This document shows, piece after piece, positions 35,571-44,516 of a stretch of 59,999 nt of DNA. The position numbers and the translations under genes were made by a program. The notes under the pieces are model-generated. The model worked only from the letters and a program-made list of their open reading frames with translations. It made no database searches and was not told the origin of the DNA. Source of the DNA: a virus; IMG/VR virus record IMGVR_UViG_3300027631_000020, positions 1 through 59,999 of that record. The stretch is one strand, 5' to 3'. The first letter of the stretch is position 1. Every line of letters begins with the position of its first letter.

Positions 35571-35581
35571 ATCTATATTTC
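35551..35581 (+). promoter_or_regulatory. Host-type promoter TTG-N20-TATATTTC for the SSB gene
   Basis: TTG (35551-35553) and TATATTTC (35574-35581) are 20 nt apart; the latter differs from TAnnTTTG in the last base. It overlaps the terminator hairpin. The gene starts 27 nt downstream at 35609. Confidence 0.5.
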
Positions 35582-35608
35582 ATTATAAACAATTTAAAAT
35601 AAAAATTT

Positions 35609-36457
35609 ATGTCAACATTCGATTCAGTACTGGCTCAGTACAGCAAGAACGCCGCGAGCGGCAACCAAAACAGAGTGTCTCAAGAAGACCGATTAAAAAG
35701 ATACTTTACTACCCTGTTACCGAAAGGTGCTAGAAGTGGTGAAAAAAGAATCCGTATCATCCCAACAAAAGACGGAAGTTCTCCATTCGTGGAAAAATAC
35801 TTCCATGAAGTTCAAGTGGATGGAAATTGGGTGAAATTGTATGACCCAAAACAAGAAGGTCAACGTTCCCCGTTAAATGAAGTTTATGATGCCTTGATGA
35901 TGACAGGTTTAGAATCTGACAAGGTTCTTGCTCGTCAATACAGAGCACGTAAATTTTACATCGTTAAAGTGATTGATAGAGAAAACGAACAGGATGGAGT
36001 TAAATTCTGGCGTTTTAAACACAATAGTAAACAAGAAGGAATTCTTGACAAAATCTTCCCTTTATTTAAAAACAAAGGTGATATTACCGACCCTAACACG
36101 GGACGTGATTTGATTATCACTCTTGGATTAAGTAAAGCCGGTAATGGTAGAGAATACACAACAATTAGTTCAATTATGTATGAGGACGCATCTCCACTAC
36201 ATAGTGATGAAACAACTTCACAAAGTTGGATTAGTGATGAGTTAACTTGGAATGATGTCTATTCTAAGAAACCTGAAGAATATTTGGAAATGATTGCCCG
36301 AGGCGAAGTTCCAAAATGGGATTCAGAAGGAAAAAAATGGATATCTAATTTACAAGAGGAAACTCAATTTATGTCACCATCAGTTGCAGCAACAGTTGCA
36401 GAACCAATCTACGATGCACAAGTAGATTCTGAATCAGACGACGATTTACCGTTCTAA
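35609..36457 (+). CDS. Single-stranded DNA-binding protein, gp32-like (282 aa)
   Basis: Coats ssDNA in replication and recombination. The core with KRIRIIPTKDGSSPFVEKYFHEV, KFWRFKHNSKQEGILDKIF and the OB-fold strands fits T4 gp32, and the acidic C-terminus ends in ESDDDLPF, the protein-interaction tip typical of phage and bacterial SSBs. No CxxC-type zinc motif like that in T4 gp32 was found. The first gene of the replication module, it follows a terminator and host-type promoter and is followed by a strong terminator, so its level may be set separately. Confidence 0.88.
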   Translation: MSTFDSVLAQYSKNAASGNQNRVSQEDRLKRYFTTLLPKGARSGEKRIRIIPTKDGSSPFVEKYFHEVQVDGNWVKLYDPKQEGQRSPLNEVYDALMMTGLESDKVLARQYRARKFYIVKVIDRENEQDGVKFWRFKHNSKQEGILDKIFPLFKNKGDITDPNTGRDLIITLGLSKAGNGREYTTISSIMYEDASPLHSDETTSQSWISDELTWNDVYSKKPEEYLEMIARGEVPKWDSEGKKWISNLQEETQFMSPSVAATVAEPIYDAQVDSESDDDLPF

Positions 36458-36470
36458 TTTACCCCCACAT

Positions 36471-36514
36471 GGACATTCTCAGGGACAAACTGTCCCCGAG
36501 GGTGTCCTTTTTTT
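36471..36514 (+). terminator. Strong terminator after the SSB gene
   Basis: Seventeen-position stem (36471-36487 with 36491-36507, loop AAC) with 16 pairs including two G-T pairs and one mismatch, then seven T residues. It is the strongest hairpin noted and is GC-rich relative to its surroundings. Confidence 0.9.
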
Positions 36515-36537
36515 AAAAAAAAACTTATATTAATAAC

Positions 36538-37560
36538 ATGGCAATAAAGAAACAAGATTTTTCGAGTGTTATCTCGAAGTATTCCAGCAAAATGACCTAC
36601 AAACCTGATAGGTTCTTAGACCTTGGTGACGCATTCTTAGACGCAACCGGTATTCCCGGACCTGCACTCGGACACATCAACATGTTCTTAGGACACTCAG
36701 ATACAGGTAAAACTACCGCATTATTAGCTGCGGCTGCTGATGCAATTAAAAAGGATATATTACCTGTCTTTATTATCACTGAACAAAAATTTGCGTTTGA
36801 ACATGCCGACATTATGGGAATTCCCGTAACTGAAGACGTTGACCAATCAACAGGTGAAATTACATACTCAGGTCAATTCATTTTTAGAAATGATTTTGAA
36901 TATATCGAACAAATTACAGATTTCATCAATGAATTATTGGATGCACAAGAAAAAGGTACAATCCCTTATGATTTGTTATTCCTTTGGGATTCTGTTGGTT
37001 CTGTTCCATGTAAAATGACTTTCGAAGGTAAAGGTGGTAAACAACATAATGCAGCAACCTTGGCCGATAAAATCGGTATGGGTATCAACCAACGTATTTC
37101 AGGTTCAAGAAGAGCAGATAAAAAACATACAAACACACTTATCGTTGTTAATCAACCATGGGTTGAATTACCTGATAATCCTTTTGGACAACCAAAAATT
37201 AAGGCTAAAGGTGGAGAATCACTATGGTTAAATTCAACATTAGTGTTTTTATTTGGAAATCAAAAAAATGCTGGTACTACTAAAATCGATATTACGAGAA
37301 AAGGTAGAAAGGCAAACATTGGTAGTAGAAGTAAAATTTCAGTGATGAAAAATCACGTAAATGGTATTTCATTCGCTGATGGTAAAATCATGGTAACCTC
37401 ACATGGTTTCATGAAAATGAGAGACACCGTAGAAGAAAAGAAATCGAGAGAAGATTACTTAAAGACAAATCTTGAGTATATTGGGTCGAGACTATTTGGT
37501 GAAAAAATCACAGATACATCTGGTATCGAATTCGAAGTCGGAGAAGAAGACGAGAATTAA
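36538..37560 (+). CDS. uvsX: UvsX/RecA-type recombinase (340 aa)
   Basis: Strand-exchange ATPase of the RecA/UvsX family. Walker A is GHSDTGKTT (residues 52-60), and LLFLWDSVGS carries the Walker B aspartate. The later segment LIVVNQPWVELPDN and the C-terminal region fit UvsX. Length is close to T4 UvsX (391) though somewhat shorter. It follows the SSB gene, its functional partner in recombination-dependent replication, after a terminator; the upstream element CTTATATTAATAAC directly before the ATG is not a clear promoter of either class. High confidence in family; the symbol is by homology to T4. Confidence 0.9.
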   Translation: MAIKKQDFSSVISKYSSKMTYKPDRFLDLGDAFLDATGIPGPALGHINMFLGHSDTGKTTALLAAAADAIKKDILPVFIITEQKFAFEHADIMGIPVTEDVDQSTGEITYSGQFIFRNDFEYIEQITDFINELLDAQEKGTIPYDLLFLWDSVGSVPCKMTFEGKGGKQHNAATLADKIGMGINQRISGSRRADKKHTNTLIVVNQPWVELPDNPFGQPKIKAKGGESLWLNSTLVFLFGNQKNAGTTKIDITRKGRKANIGSRSKISVMKNHVNGISFADGKIMVTSHGFMKMRDTVEEKKSREDYLKTNLEYIGSRLFGEKITDTSGIEFEVGEEDEN

Positions 37561-37599
37561 TTTTATTTTATTGTTTAACTATTAAACTACAAAGACTAA

Positions 37600-38622
37600 A
37601 TGTCTAATGTTTTATTGGTCGATGGGGACAATTTGTTGACCATTGGTTTTTTCGGACTTAAAAATCATTTCTATAAAGGGAACCACATAGGTGCATTGTA
37701 CCATTTTGTGAACACTTTACGTAGAACCATCGAGATACATCATTTAGATAAAATAGTTGTCTTTTGGGATGGTAAAGAAGGTTCGTCATCTCGAAAGAGA
37801 TACTACCCTCAATACAAGGAAAATAGAAAAAGTAGAATAAGAACTGAAGAGGAATTAACAGCGTATAGTCAACAAAGAAATCGAGTAAAACAATACTTGG
37901 AAGAATTGTTTGTCCGTCAAGATGAATACGAATACTGTGAAACCGATGATGCAATTGCGTACTACTCTCAAAACTCACCAAAAGAAAATATCATTATATT
38001 TTCATCGGACGGAGATTTAACTCAGTTAGTTTCAGAAAACACACGTTTATTCAATCCTTCACATAGTAAAATGTATCAACCAAAAGATATGTTTGTTTAT
38101 GACCACGAAGAGATAAGAATAGAAAACATCAAATTAGTAAAGATGTTATGTGGGGACCCATCTGACAATATCGCGGGAATTAAAAACTTAGGTGTTAGAA
38201 GATTATTAGGGGCGGTTCCCGAATTAAAAACAGAAGAACTTACATTAGAATTCATTAGGAGTCGTTTTGACGACTTATTCGAAGAAGATAGAGATAATCG
38301 TATAGTTACCAACTTACTTACGGGAGTGACGAAGTATGGGGTACTGGGAGAGGAGTTCTTCGATGTTAATAGTCGAATTGTAAGTTTGGATGACCCTTTC
38401 CTAACTGATGAGGCCAAAGAATCTATTGAATCACTTATTAATGATAAAATGGACCCCGAAGGTCGTTCGTATAAAAACACAATGAAAATGATGATGGAGG
38501 ATGGTATTTTCCTCCTTTTACCTAAATCAGACGATGCGTGGATTAATTTCTTGAATCCATTTCTTCGATTAACAAGAAAAGAAAAAAATAAAAAAATAAT
38601 AAAAATAAGAAACAATGACTAA
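37600..38622 (+). CDS. 5'-3' exonuclease / RNase H of the FEN family (340 aa)
   Basis: Removes RNA primers or flaps at the replication fork, as T4 RNase H does. Visible signature residues: VDGDNLL (D8, D10), the FWDGKEGSSSRKRYY clamp and arch segment, CETDDAIAYYSQ, SSDGDLTQLV and the helix-hairpin-helix CGDPSDNIAGIKNLG. Both acidic metal clusters are present. Length is close to T4 RNase H (305). It lies between UvsX and a small protein overlapping its end by eight bases. Confidence 0.88.
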   Translation: MSNVLLVDGDNLLTIGFFGLKNHFYKGNHIGALYHFVNTLRRTIEIHHLDKIVVFWDGKEGSSSRKRYYPQYKENRKSRIRTEEELTAYSQQRNRVKQYLEELFVRQDEYEYCETDDAIAYYSQNSPKENIIIFSSDGDLTQLVSENTRLFNPSHSKMYQPKDMFVYDHEEIRIENIKLVKMLCGDPSDNIAGIKNLGVRRLLGAVPELKTEELTLEFIRSRFDDLFEEDRDNRIVTNLLTGVTKYGVLGEEFFDVNSRIVSLDDPFLTDEAKESIESLINDKMDPEGRSYKNTMKMMMEDGIFLLLPKSDDAWINFLNPFLRLTRKEKNKKIIKIRNND

Positions 38623-39058
38623 TCAAGATGTAACTAAATTTGAGTTCCTTTTAACCCTTGAAGGGAACATTATTTGCCAACGTTTTTTTAACGTGAGAGA
38701 GCATAACCCACAATCAAGACGTTCGATGGATTTACACGACTACGTAAAAGAAATTTCAGATGAAATTTTTGATGATTTAAAAATAAAAACTTCCGAGTAT
38801 CTATATGAGAATCGAGAATATTTTTACGGTTTGAGTAATGTAGACACCAGTGAAAACGATGGAAAAGAACATTTTCTACTTGAAATTAAGATGGGTGACG
38901 ATGTATTTATTTCTAGAGTGTTTCCCGCATATTATTTTCACCCAAAAGTGAGATATACGGTAGACATTCGTCCACATTTAAAAAGATACCTATCATATCT
39001 AACCGATATTTTATGTTCTGATGAATTGGAAACAACATATTTAAATTACCAACTGTAA
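38615..39058 (+). CDS. Hypothetical replication-module protein (147 aa)
   Basis: I do not recognise a family. It has a beta-alpha start (TKFEFLLTLEGNIICQRFFN), several acidic and aromatic segments and a beta-rich middle (HFLLEIKMGDDVFISRVFPA). It overlaps the nuclease gene by eight bases and precedes the helicase, so it is likely cotranscribed with the replisome. A role as helicase loader or accessory factor (the gp59 slot of T4) is conceivable by position only. Confidence 0.7.
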   Translation: MTNQDVTKFEFLLTLEGNIICQRFFNVREHNPQSRRSMDLHDYVKEISDEIFDDLKIKTSEYLYENREYFYGLSNVDTSENDGKEHFLLEIKMGDDVFISRVFPAYYFHPKVRYTVDIRPHLKRYLSYLTDILCSDELETTYLNYQL

Positions 39059-39081
39059 AAATAAAAACATAACTTTGTAAC

Positions 39082-40455
39082 ATGGCAGAAAAGAACTTTG
39101 GACTTCTCGGAACATCATTCCAACAAGCATTAATAAAAGCGATAATTGAGGATAAGAAATACGGGGAAACAATTATCGATGTAATCGAGAGCAAGTACTT
39201 TGATAATAACTCGTTTAGATTTATAACTCAACATATTAAGGAACTTTACAAAAAATACGGTAAGATTCCCAACTATGATGGGTTATGTCAAAAGATTATA
39301 CTTGAATTAGGGTCGCAAGAAAGTTCAAGAATACACTTGGACACTATTGAGGCCATAAAAGATAAAGAAGATACCGAACAAATGGTTAAGGATGAGGCTT
39401 TGAATTTTTGTAAACAACAAAACCTTAGAAAAGAACTAAAAAAAGTGACAACCATTATTGATAATGGGGCATTTCACGAGTATCAAACAATTGAGGATAT
39501 TATTCAAAAGGCTCTACAAGTGGGTATTCCACCTGAAGAATGTATGGATGTGTTCCACGATATCGACGCGGTATTGGAAAAAGACAATAGACAGGCAATT
39601 CCTACGGGGATTAATGGTTTGGACAATATGTTAAAGGGAGGTATAGGAAGAGGTGAATTAGGTATTGTATTAGCACCGACAGGTACTGGTAAAACTACTT
39701 TATTAACTAAATTCTCTAACACCGCATATAATTGTGACTTTAACGTACTTCAAATCTTTTTTGAAGATAATCCTTCAAACATTAAAAGAAAACACTTCAC
39801 AATATGGACAGGTATTGAACCTGATGAGCAACCTCAAAGAAAAGAGGAAGTTAAGAGTATTGTGGAAGAAATTCAGGGTAGATGTAAAGGTTCACTTAGT
39901 ATTATCAAACTACCAAGTGATTCAGTAACAATCTCTGAAATCAAATCAAGAATTAGAAAACAAATTTCAGACGGAAAACCAATTGACATGCTAGTTATTG
40001 ACTATGTCGATTGTATCAGTCCTGAAAGGTCTAATTTTGGTGAGGAATGGAAAGGTGAAGGTTCCGTTATGAGAAGTCTTGAGGCAATGACAACTGAGTT
40101 TAATATTGCGATATGGACTGCAACTCAAGGTAATAGAGGTTCAATTTCATCTGAAGTTGTAACTACAGACCAAATGGGTGGTTCCATTAAGAAGGCACAA
40201 ATTGGTCATATAGTTTTATCTGTTGGTAAGACATTAGAACAAAAAGAACACAATTTGGCGACTATGACCTTACTTAAATCACGTGTTGGTCAAGATGGTG
40301 TGATTTGGAATAACTGTAAGTTTGATAATAGATTTATTATCATAGATACAGAAACTCAAACAACCTTACTTGGACACCAAGAACAAACGGTAAAATCAAA
40401 TGTCAACCGAGCAGCAGAAATGTTCAAACACAGACAAGAAACATTAAATCGTTAA
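39082..40455 (+). CDS. Replicative DNA helicase, DnaB/gp41-like (457 aa)
   Basis: Unwinds DNA at the fork as a hexamer. The N-terminal domain precedes GLDNMLKGGIGRGELGIVL, Walker A PTGTGKTT (199-206), and MLVIDYVD Walker B (D307/D310), followed by the motif with QMGGSIKKAQIGHIVLSV and the arginine-finger region TLLKSRVGQDG. Length fits T4 gp41 (475). A TAnnTTTG-like TAACTTTG (39070-39077) lies just before the ATG and could be a promoter. Located directly before the ribonucleotide reductase genes. Confidence 0.92.
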   Translation: MAEKNFGLLGTSFQQALIKAIIEDKKYGETIIDVIESKYFDNNSFRFITQHIKELYKKYGKIPNYDGLCQKIILELGSQESSRIHLDTIEAIKDKEDTEQMVKDEALNFCKQQNLRKELKKVTTIIDNGAFHEYQTIEDIIQKALQVGIPPEECMDVFHDIDAVLEKDNRQAIPTGINGLDNMLKGGIGRGELGIVLAPTGTGKTTLLTKFSNTAYNCDFNVLQIFFEDNPSNIKRKHFTIWTGIEPDEQPQRKEEVKSIVEEIQGRCKGSLSIIKLPSDSVTISEIKSRIRKQISDGKPIDMLVIDYVDCISPERSNFGEEWKGEGSVMRSLEAMTTEFNIAIWTATQGNRGSISSEVVTTDQMGGSIKKAQIGHIVLSVGKTLEQKEHNLATMTLLKSRVGQDGVIWNNCKFDNRFIIIDTETQTTLLGHQEQTVKSNVNRAAEMFKHRQETLNR

Positions 40456-40474
40456 TTAGCAAAAATTTTATACT

Positions 40475-41452
40475 ATGATTGAAAAAATTCTTAAAGAGAA
40501 TACAGGCCGTTTTGTCGTTTTTCCTATCGAACATCACGATATTTGGAAACAATATAAACAACAAGAAACATGTTTTTGGACGGCAGAAGAAATTGACTTA
40601 GCCCAAGACATTAATGATTGGGATAACAAACTAAATTCAGATGAACAACATTTTGTTAAGAATGTTTTGGCGTTCTTTGCTGCATCCGATGGTATCGTAA
40701 ATGAAAACCTAGGGATTAATTTTATGAATGAGGTACAGTATACCGAAGCAAAAATGTTCTATGGATTTCAAATTATGATGGAGAACATCCACAGTGAAAC
40801 ATATTCATTGTTGATTGACACTTACATTAAAGATAAGGAAGAACAAAATAGACTATTCAATGCAATTGATACGGTACCGGCAATTAAGAAAAAGGCGGAT
40901 TGGGCAATCAAATGGATTAACTCTGATTCTTTTGTTGAGAGATTAATTGCGTTTGCTGCGGTTGAAGGTATCTTCTTTAGTGGTTCGTTCTGTTCTATAT
41001 TTTGGTTAAAGAAACGTGGTTTAATGCCGGGTTTAACTTTTTCAAATGAACTTATTTCTCGTGATGAGGGAATGCATTGTGACTTCGCTTGTCATTTATA
41101 TAACCACCACATTGAAAAGAAATTATCAGATAAAAAAATCAAAGAGATAATCTGCGGAGCGTTAGAAATTGAAAAAGAATTTATTTTAGAGGCGTTACCT
41201 GTACGATTAATTGGTATGAATTCTGATTTAATGAAACAATACCTTGAGTTTGTGGCTGATAGATTATTAATGTCATTAGGTGTTAATAAAGTATACAACT
41301 CAACAAACCCATTTGATTTTATGGAGAACATCGCCATCCAAGGTAAAACCAATTTCTTTGAAAAAAGAGTTGCAGAATACCAAAAGGCAGGGGTAAATAA
41401 CAATTCGTCTATAGAAGACCTAAATACGAATTTTGACGATATAGATTTCTAA
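40475..41452 (+). CDS. nrdB: Ribonucleotide reductase class Ia small subunit, NrdB (325 aa)
   Basis: Provides the tyrosyl radical for dNTP synthesis. Iron ligands fall in the expected spacing: D72, E103, H106, and downstream ligands in the region [14 protein letters not shown] through [16 protein letters not shown]. The radical tyrosine is Y110 in [11 protein letters not shown], a sequence that reads like eukaryotic and large-phage R2 proteins. C-terminus ends FDDIDF, the tail that docks on NrdA. Just upstream of nrdA with a 15-nt gap. High confidence. Confidence 0.94.
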   Translation: MIEKILKENTGRFVVFPIEHHDIWKQYKQQETCFWTAEEIDLAQDINDWDNKLNSDEQHFVKNVLAFFAASDGIVNENLGINFMNEVQYTEAKMFYGFQIMMENIHSETYSLLIDTYIKDKEEQNRLFNAIDTVPAIKKKADWAIKWINSDSFVERLIAFAAVEGIFFSGSFCSIFWLKKRGLMPGLTFSNELISRDEGMHCDFACHLYNHHIEKKLSDKKIKEIICGALEIEKEFILEALPVRLIGMNSDLMKQYLEFVADRLLMSLGVNKVYNSTNPFDFMENIAIQGKTNFFEKRVAEYQKAGVNNNSSIEDLNTNFDDIDF

Positions 41453-41467
41453 ATAACAAAATAAACG

Positions 41468-43903
41468 ATGAAAGTAAAAAAGAGAGATGGCTCCTTAGAG
41501 GAGATGAGATATGACAAAATAACAAGGAGAATACAACATTTTTGTGATGATTTGGATATTGAATTTATTGACCCAACATTAGTTACCTTAAAAGTAACAC
41601 AGGGTATCTATGACGGTATTTCAACTGTGGAGTTGGATACATTAGCGGCGGAAACTGCAGCATCGTTAGTAACCTCACATCCCGATTATGCAAAATTAGC
41701 TGGAAGACTTTCGGTTTCTAATTTGCATAAAACAACACCTAAGAAATTCTCTCAGTGTATTAAGGAATTACATAATTTCATTGAACCTAAAACAAACAAG
41801 GAATCCTCTTTGATTGATGATAGTGTTGCTAAATTTGTACAACAAAACAAAGAAGTTTTAGATGGTGCAATTACTCAAGAACGAGATTTTGATTTTGATT
41901 ATTTTGGGTTTAAAACATTAGAACGTTCTTATTTGTTGAAAATCAACAATCGTATTGTTGAAAGACCACAATATATGTACATGAGAGTTGCCGTTGGTAT
42001 TTGTAATGGTGATTTAGAAATGGCATTAAGAATATATGAAGACCTTTCATTGCATTTCTATACCCACGCAACACCTACATTATTTAATGCGGGAACACGT
42101 AGACCACAAATGTCGTCTTGTTTCTTAATTGGTAATAAAGGTGATGATATTGATGGGTTGTTTGATACAATAAAAGATGTTGCTAAGATTTCTAAATGGG
42201 CTGGGGGTATTGGTCTTCACGTTCACGATGTAAGAGCAAAAGGTTCATACATTAGAGGAACAGGTGGAGAATCAGATGGATTACTTCCTATGATGAAAAC
42301 ATACAATGAGGTTGCTCGTTGGATTAATCAAGGTGGTAAAAGAAAAGGTTCTTTTGCTGTTTATCTTGAACCATGGCATGCTGACGTTTTTGAATTTATC
42401 GATTTAAGAAAGAATCATGGTAAGGAAGAAATGAGGGCTCGTGATTTATTTTTGGCAATGTGGACTCCTGATTTATTTATGAAACGAGTTGAGGAAGATG
42501 GTGATTGGTCATTATTTTCACCCGATGAGGCACCTGGTTTATCAGACGTATACGATGACCCATTTGAATCTACTCAAAACTTCACTGAATTATACGAGAG
42601 ATACGAAAAAGAAGGAAGAGCAAGAAAAGTTGTTAAGGCAAGAAAGTTAATGGATGCCATTTTAACTTCTCAGATTGAAACTGGAACACCTTATATGTTA
42701 TATAAAGATTCGGCCAATTATAAATCAAATCAAAAGAATTTAGGTACAATTAAATCATCAAATCTTTGTACTGAGATTATCGAATATAGTTCACCAACAG
42801 AACAGGCGGTTTGTAATTTAGCATCAATCGCATTACCTAAGTACATCGTAGACGGTGAATTCAATCATAATTTATTATTTGAATACACATACCAAGTTGT
42901 AAAGAATTTAAATAATGTAATTGATTTAAATTTCTATCCAACCGATGAAACCAAACTTTCAAATATGAAACATAGACCAATTGGTTTAGGTATTCAAGGT
43001 TTGGCGGATGTATTTTGTATGTTAAATTTACCATTTGAAAGTGAAAATGCAGATATCTTACAAACTGAAATTTTTGAAACAATCTATTATGCTGCATTGA
43101 CCTCATCTAAAGATTTGGCAAAGGAAAATGGTGCATATGAAACATTTATCGATTCTCCACTATCAAAAGGTATTTTCCAATATGAGATGTGGGGTAAAAC
43201 AGATAGAGATACAAGTAAAAGATGGGATTGGAAATCTTTAAGAAAAGAAGTGGTAAAATATGGAGTAAGAAATTCTCTATTAGTTGCACCGATGCCAACC
43301 GCATCAACGGCTCAAATTTTAGGTAACAATGAGGCGTTTGAACCATTCACATCTAACCTATTCTCAAGAAGAACGTTGGGTGGTGAATTTGTTGTTGTAA
43401 ACAAACACCTTGTTAAGACATTACTTGAAAAAGGTATATGGTCTGATGATATAAAAAAGAAACTTATCATGGAAAACGGTTCAGTTCAGAATATTCCTGA
43501 AATCCCAACTGACGTTAAAGAAGTGTATAAAACGGTATGGGAAATGTCCCAAAAAAGAATACTTTTCATGGCTGCAAATCGTTCAATTTATATTGACCAA
43601 TCACAGTCTTTAAATTTATTCATTGCAAATGCGACTAAACAGAAAGTTTTGGCGGCTCACCTTTATGGATGGAAACTCGGTCTTAAAACCGGTATGTACT
43701 ATTTGAGAACCAAATCTGCGGTTGACCCACTTAAAGGGTTAGGTATAGACATGTCCACCACAAAACCAAATATTGAAACCCAAGAGGTTCCGAGTACAAA
43801 TAACTTAATCCAAGATAATTCAGAAGAAATTAAATTAACGGAGATGGTTATGAGTTCACGACCAACGGATTCACCATTTGAGTGTGAGGGGTGTGGGTCT
43901 TAA
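41468..43903 (+). CDS. nrdA: Ribonucleotide reductase class Ia large subunit, NrdA (811 aa)
   Basis: Catalyses ribonucleotide reduction. An ATP-cone lies at the N-terminus (about residues 1-95). The active-site cysteines are C218 (SSCFLIG), C434 in the NLCTE motif and C449, the last pairing with C218. The radical-transfer and C-terminal pieces include PTASTAQILGNNEAFEPFTS, and the redox pair C806-x-x-C809 ends the protein in FECEGCGS. Full length with no intein or intron. Lies downstream of nrdB, followed by a GC-rich structured segment and a terminator. High confidence. Confidence 0.96.
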   Translation: MKVKKRDGSLEEMRYDKITRRIQHFCDDLDIEFIDPTLVTLKVTQGIYDGISTVELDTLAAETAASLVTSHPDYAKLAGRLSVSNLHKTTPKKFSQCIKELHNFIEPKTNKESSLIDDSVAKFVQQNKEVLDGAITQERDFDFDYFGFKTLERSYLLKINNRIVERPQYMYMRVAVGICNGDLEMALRIYEDLSLHFYTHATPTLFNAGTRRPQMSSCFLIGNKGDDIDGLFDTIKDVAKISKWAGGIGLHVHDVRAKGSYIRGTGGESDGLLPMMKTYNEVARWINQGGKRKGSFAVYLEPWHADVFEFIDLRKNHGKEEMRARDLFLAMWTPDLFMKRVEEDGDWSLFSPDEAPGLSDVYDDPFESTQNFTELYERYEKEGRARKVVKARKLMDAILTSQIETGTPYMLYKDSANYKSNQKNLGTIKSSNLCTEIIEYSSPTEQAVCNLASIALPKYIVDGEFNHNLLFEYTYQVVKNLNNVIDLNFYPTDETKLSNMKHRPIGLGIQGLADVFCMLNLPFESENADILQTEIFETIYYAALTSSKDLAKENGAYETFIDSPLSKGIFQYEMWGKTDRDTSKRWDWKSLRKEVVKYGVRNSLLVAPMPTASTAQILGNNEAFEPFTSNLFSRRTLGGEFVVVNKHLVKTLLEKGIWSDDIKKKLIMENGSVQNIPEIPTDVKEVYKTVWEMSQKRILFMAANRSIYIDQSQSLNLFIANATKQKVLAAHLYGWKLGLKTGMYYLRTKSAVDPLKGLGIDMSTTKPNIETQEVPSTNNLIQDNSEEIKLTEMVMSSRPTDSPFECEGCGS

Positions 43904-43998
43904 CAAAAAGTGGGTGGCTCCCTTAATGGTTCGCGGCCGACCGCAAGCATCTATTTAGTTTGGTTATACAGGGGGCGAAAACCGAACACCATACATTT
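43904..43998 (+). ncRNA. GC-rich structured segment downstream of nrdA, candidate RNA
   Basis: Much more GC-rich than its surroundings. Possible stems: GGG/CCC (43912-43914 with 43920-43922), GCGG/CCGC (43933-43936 with 43941-43944) and TTTGGTT/AACCGAA (43959-43965 with 43980-43986). The GGGGGC in the last loop (43971-43976) can pair with GCTCCC (43917-43922), giving a possible pseudoknot. Whether it is an RNA gene or a 3' UTR element is unknown. Confidence 0.35.
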
Positions 43999-44030
43999 AA
44001 TCCCAATCCTAAAAGATTGGGATTTTTTAT
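43999..44030 (+). terminator. Terminator closing the replication/nucleotide module
   Basis: Perfect 10-bp stem AATCCCAATC/GATTGGGATT (43999-44008 with 44015-44024), six-base loop, then a T-rich tail. Separates nrdA from the gp25 gene. Confidence 0.85.
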
Positions 44031-44054
44031 TTATTAGTATTCTAATATTGTTTA

Positions 44055-44062
44055 TATTTATT
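44055..44062 (+). promoter_or_regulatory. Late-type box TATTTATT upstream of the gp25 gene
   Basis: 3 nt before the ATG at 44066 and just after the terminator at 43999-44030. It argues against an upstream start at 43910. Confidence 0.5.
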
Positions 44063-44065
44063 TAC

Positions 44066-44515
44066 ATGGCAACATATGGTATAGACTTCCCATTTAGACA
44101 AAGTATGAAAGGTAGTTTCCTCAATATGACGGAAATACCTGAAAGGGAAATTAGGGCGAACCTAATACATTTAATTTTAACCAGAAGAGGTACTAGATAT
44201 TATTTACCTGATTTTGGTACGAGATTATACGAATACATATTCGAACCAAACGATGCGGTTACATTTCAACTAATAGAAGATGAAATCAGAAGTACAGTTA
44301 AAAAATATATCCCTAATTTGGATATAAAGACAATTAGAATAACCCCCGCGGATATGGACTCCGAGCAACCTGCAAGTGTGAGCGAACAAGATGATGAAAG
44401 ATTATTTAGAGTATCTGACAATTCATCTAAACCCTACACCGCTAAAGTTAGACTTGACTACGACATTAATAATGAACCATTCAGTTCGTCAGACTTTATA
44501 ATTATTAACATTTAA
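44066..44515 (+). CDS. Baseplate wedge protein gp25-like (149 aa)
   Basis: The pattern IRANLIHLILTRRGTRYYLPDFG and RLYEYIFEPND is the gp25/lysozyme-like fold shared by T4, P2 W and type VI TssE. It forms part of the baseplate core bundle. The ATG at 44066 is chosen because the longer frame from 43910 would translate the terminator and the structured segment. It is followed by the gp6-like gene after one base, the usual pair in contractile baseplates. High confidence. Confidence 0.9.
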   Translation: MATYGIDFPFRQSMKGSFLNMTEIPEREIRANLIHLILTRRGTRYYLPDFGTRLYEYIFEPNDAVTFQLIEDEIRSTVKKYIPNLDIKTIRITPADMDSEQPASVSEQDDERLFRVSDNSSKPYTAKVRLDYDINNEPFSSSDFIIINI

Positions 44516-44516
44516 T

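Noticed and set aside
37573-37587. Inverted repeat GTTTAA-CTA-TTAAAC before the 5' nuclease gene
   Set aside because: Short, AT-only stem with a three-base loop and no T-run; expected often in AT-rich DNA.
41468-43903. Intein or intron in nrdA (common in phage reductases)
   Set aside because: The NrdA reading is continuous, of normal length and with all motifs in order.
43904-43998. tRNA gene
   Set aside because: No cloverleaf with acceptor stem, anticodon arm and T-arm in proper spacing could be drawn, although GGTTCG recalls a T-loop.
43910-44065. N-terminal extension of the gp25 gene with a hydrophobic segment
   Set aside because: The extension would translate the structured segment, the terminator and the late-type box; the ATG at 44066 fits the gp25 family length.
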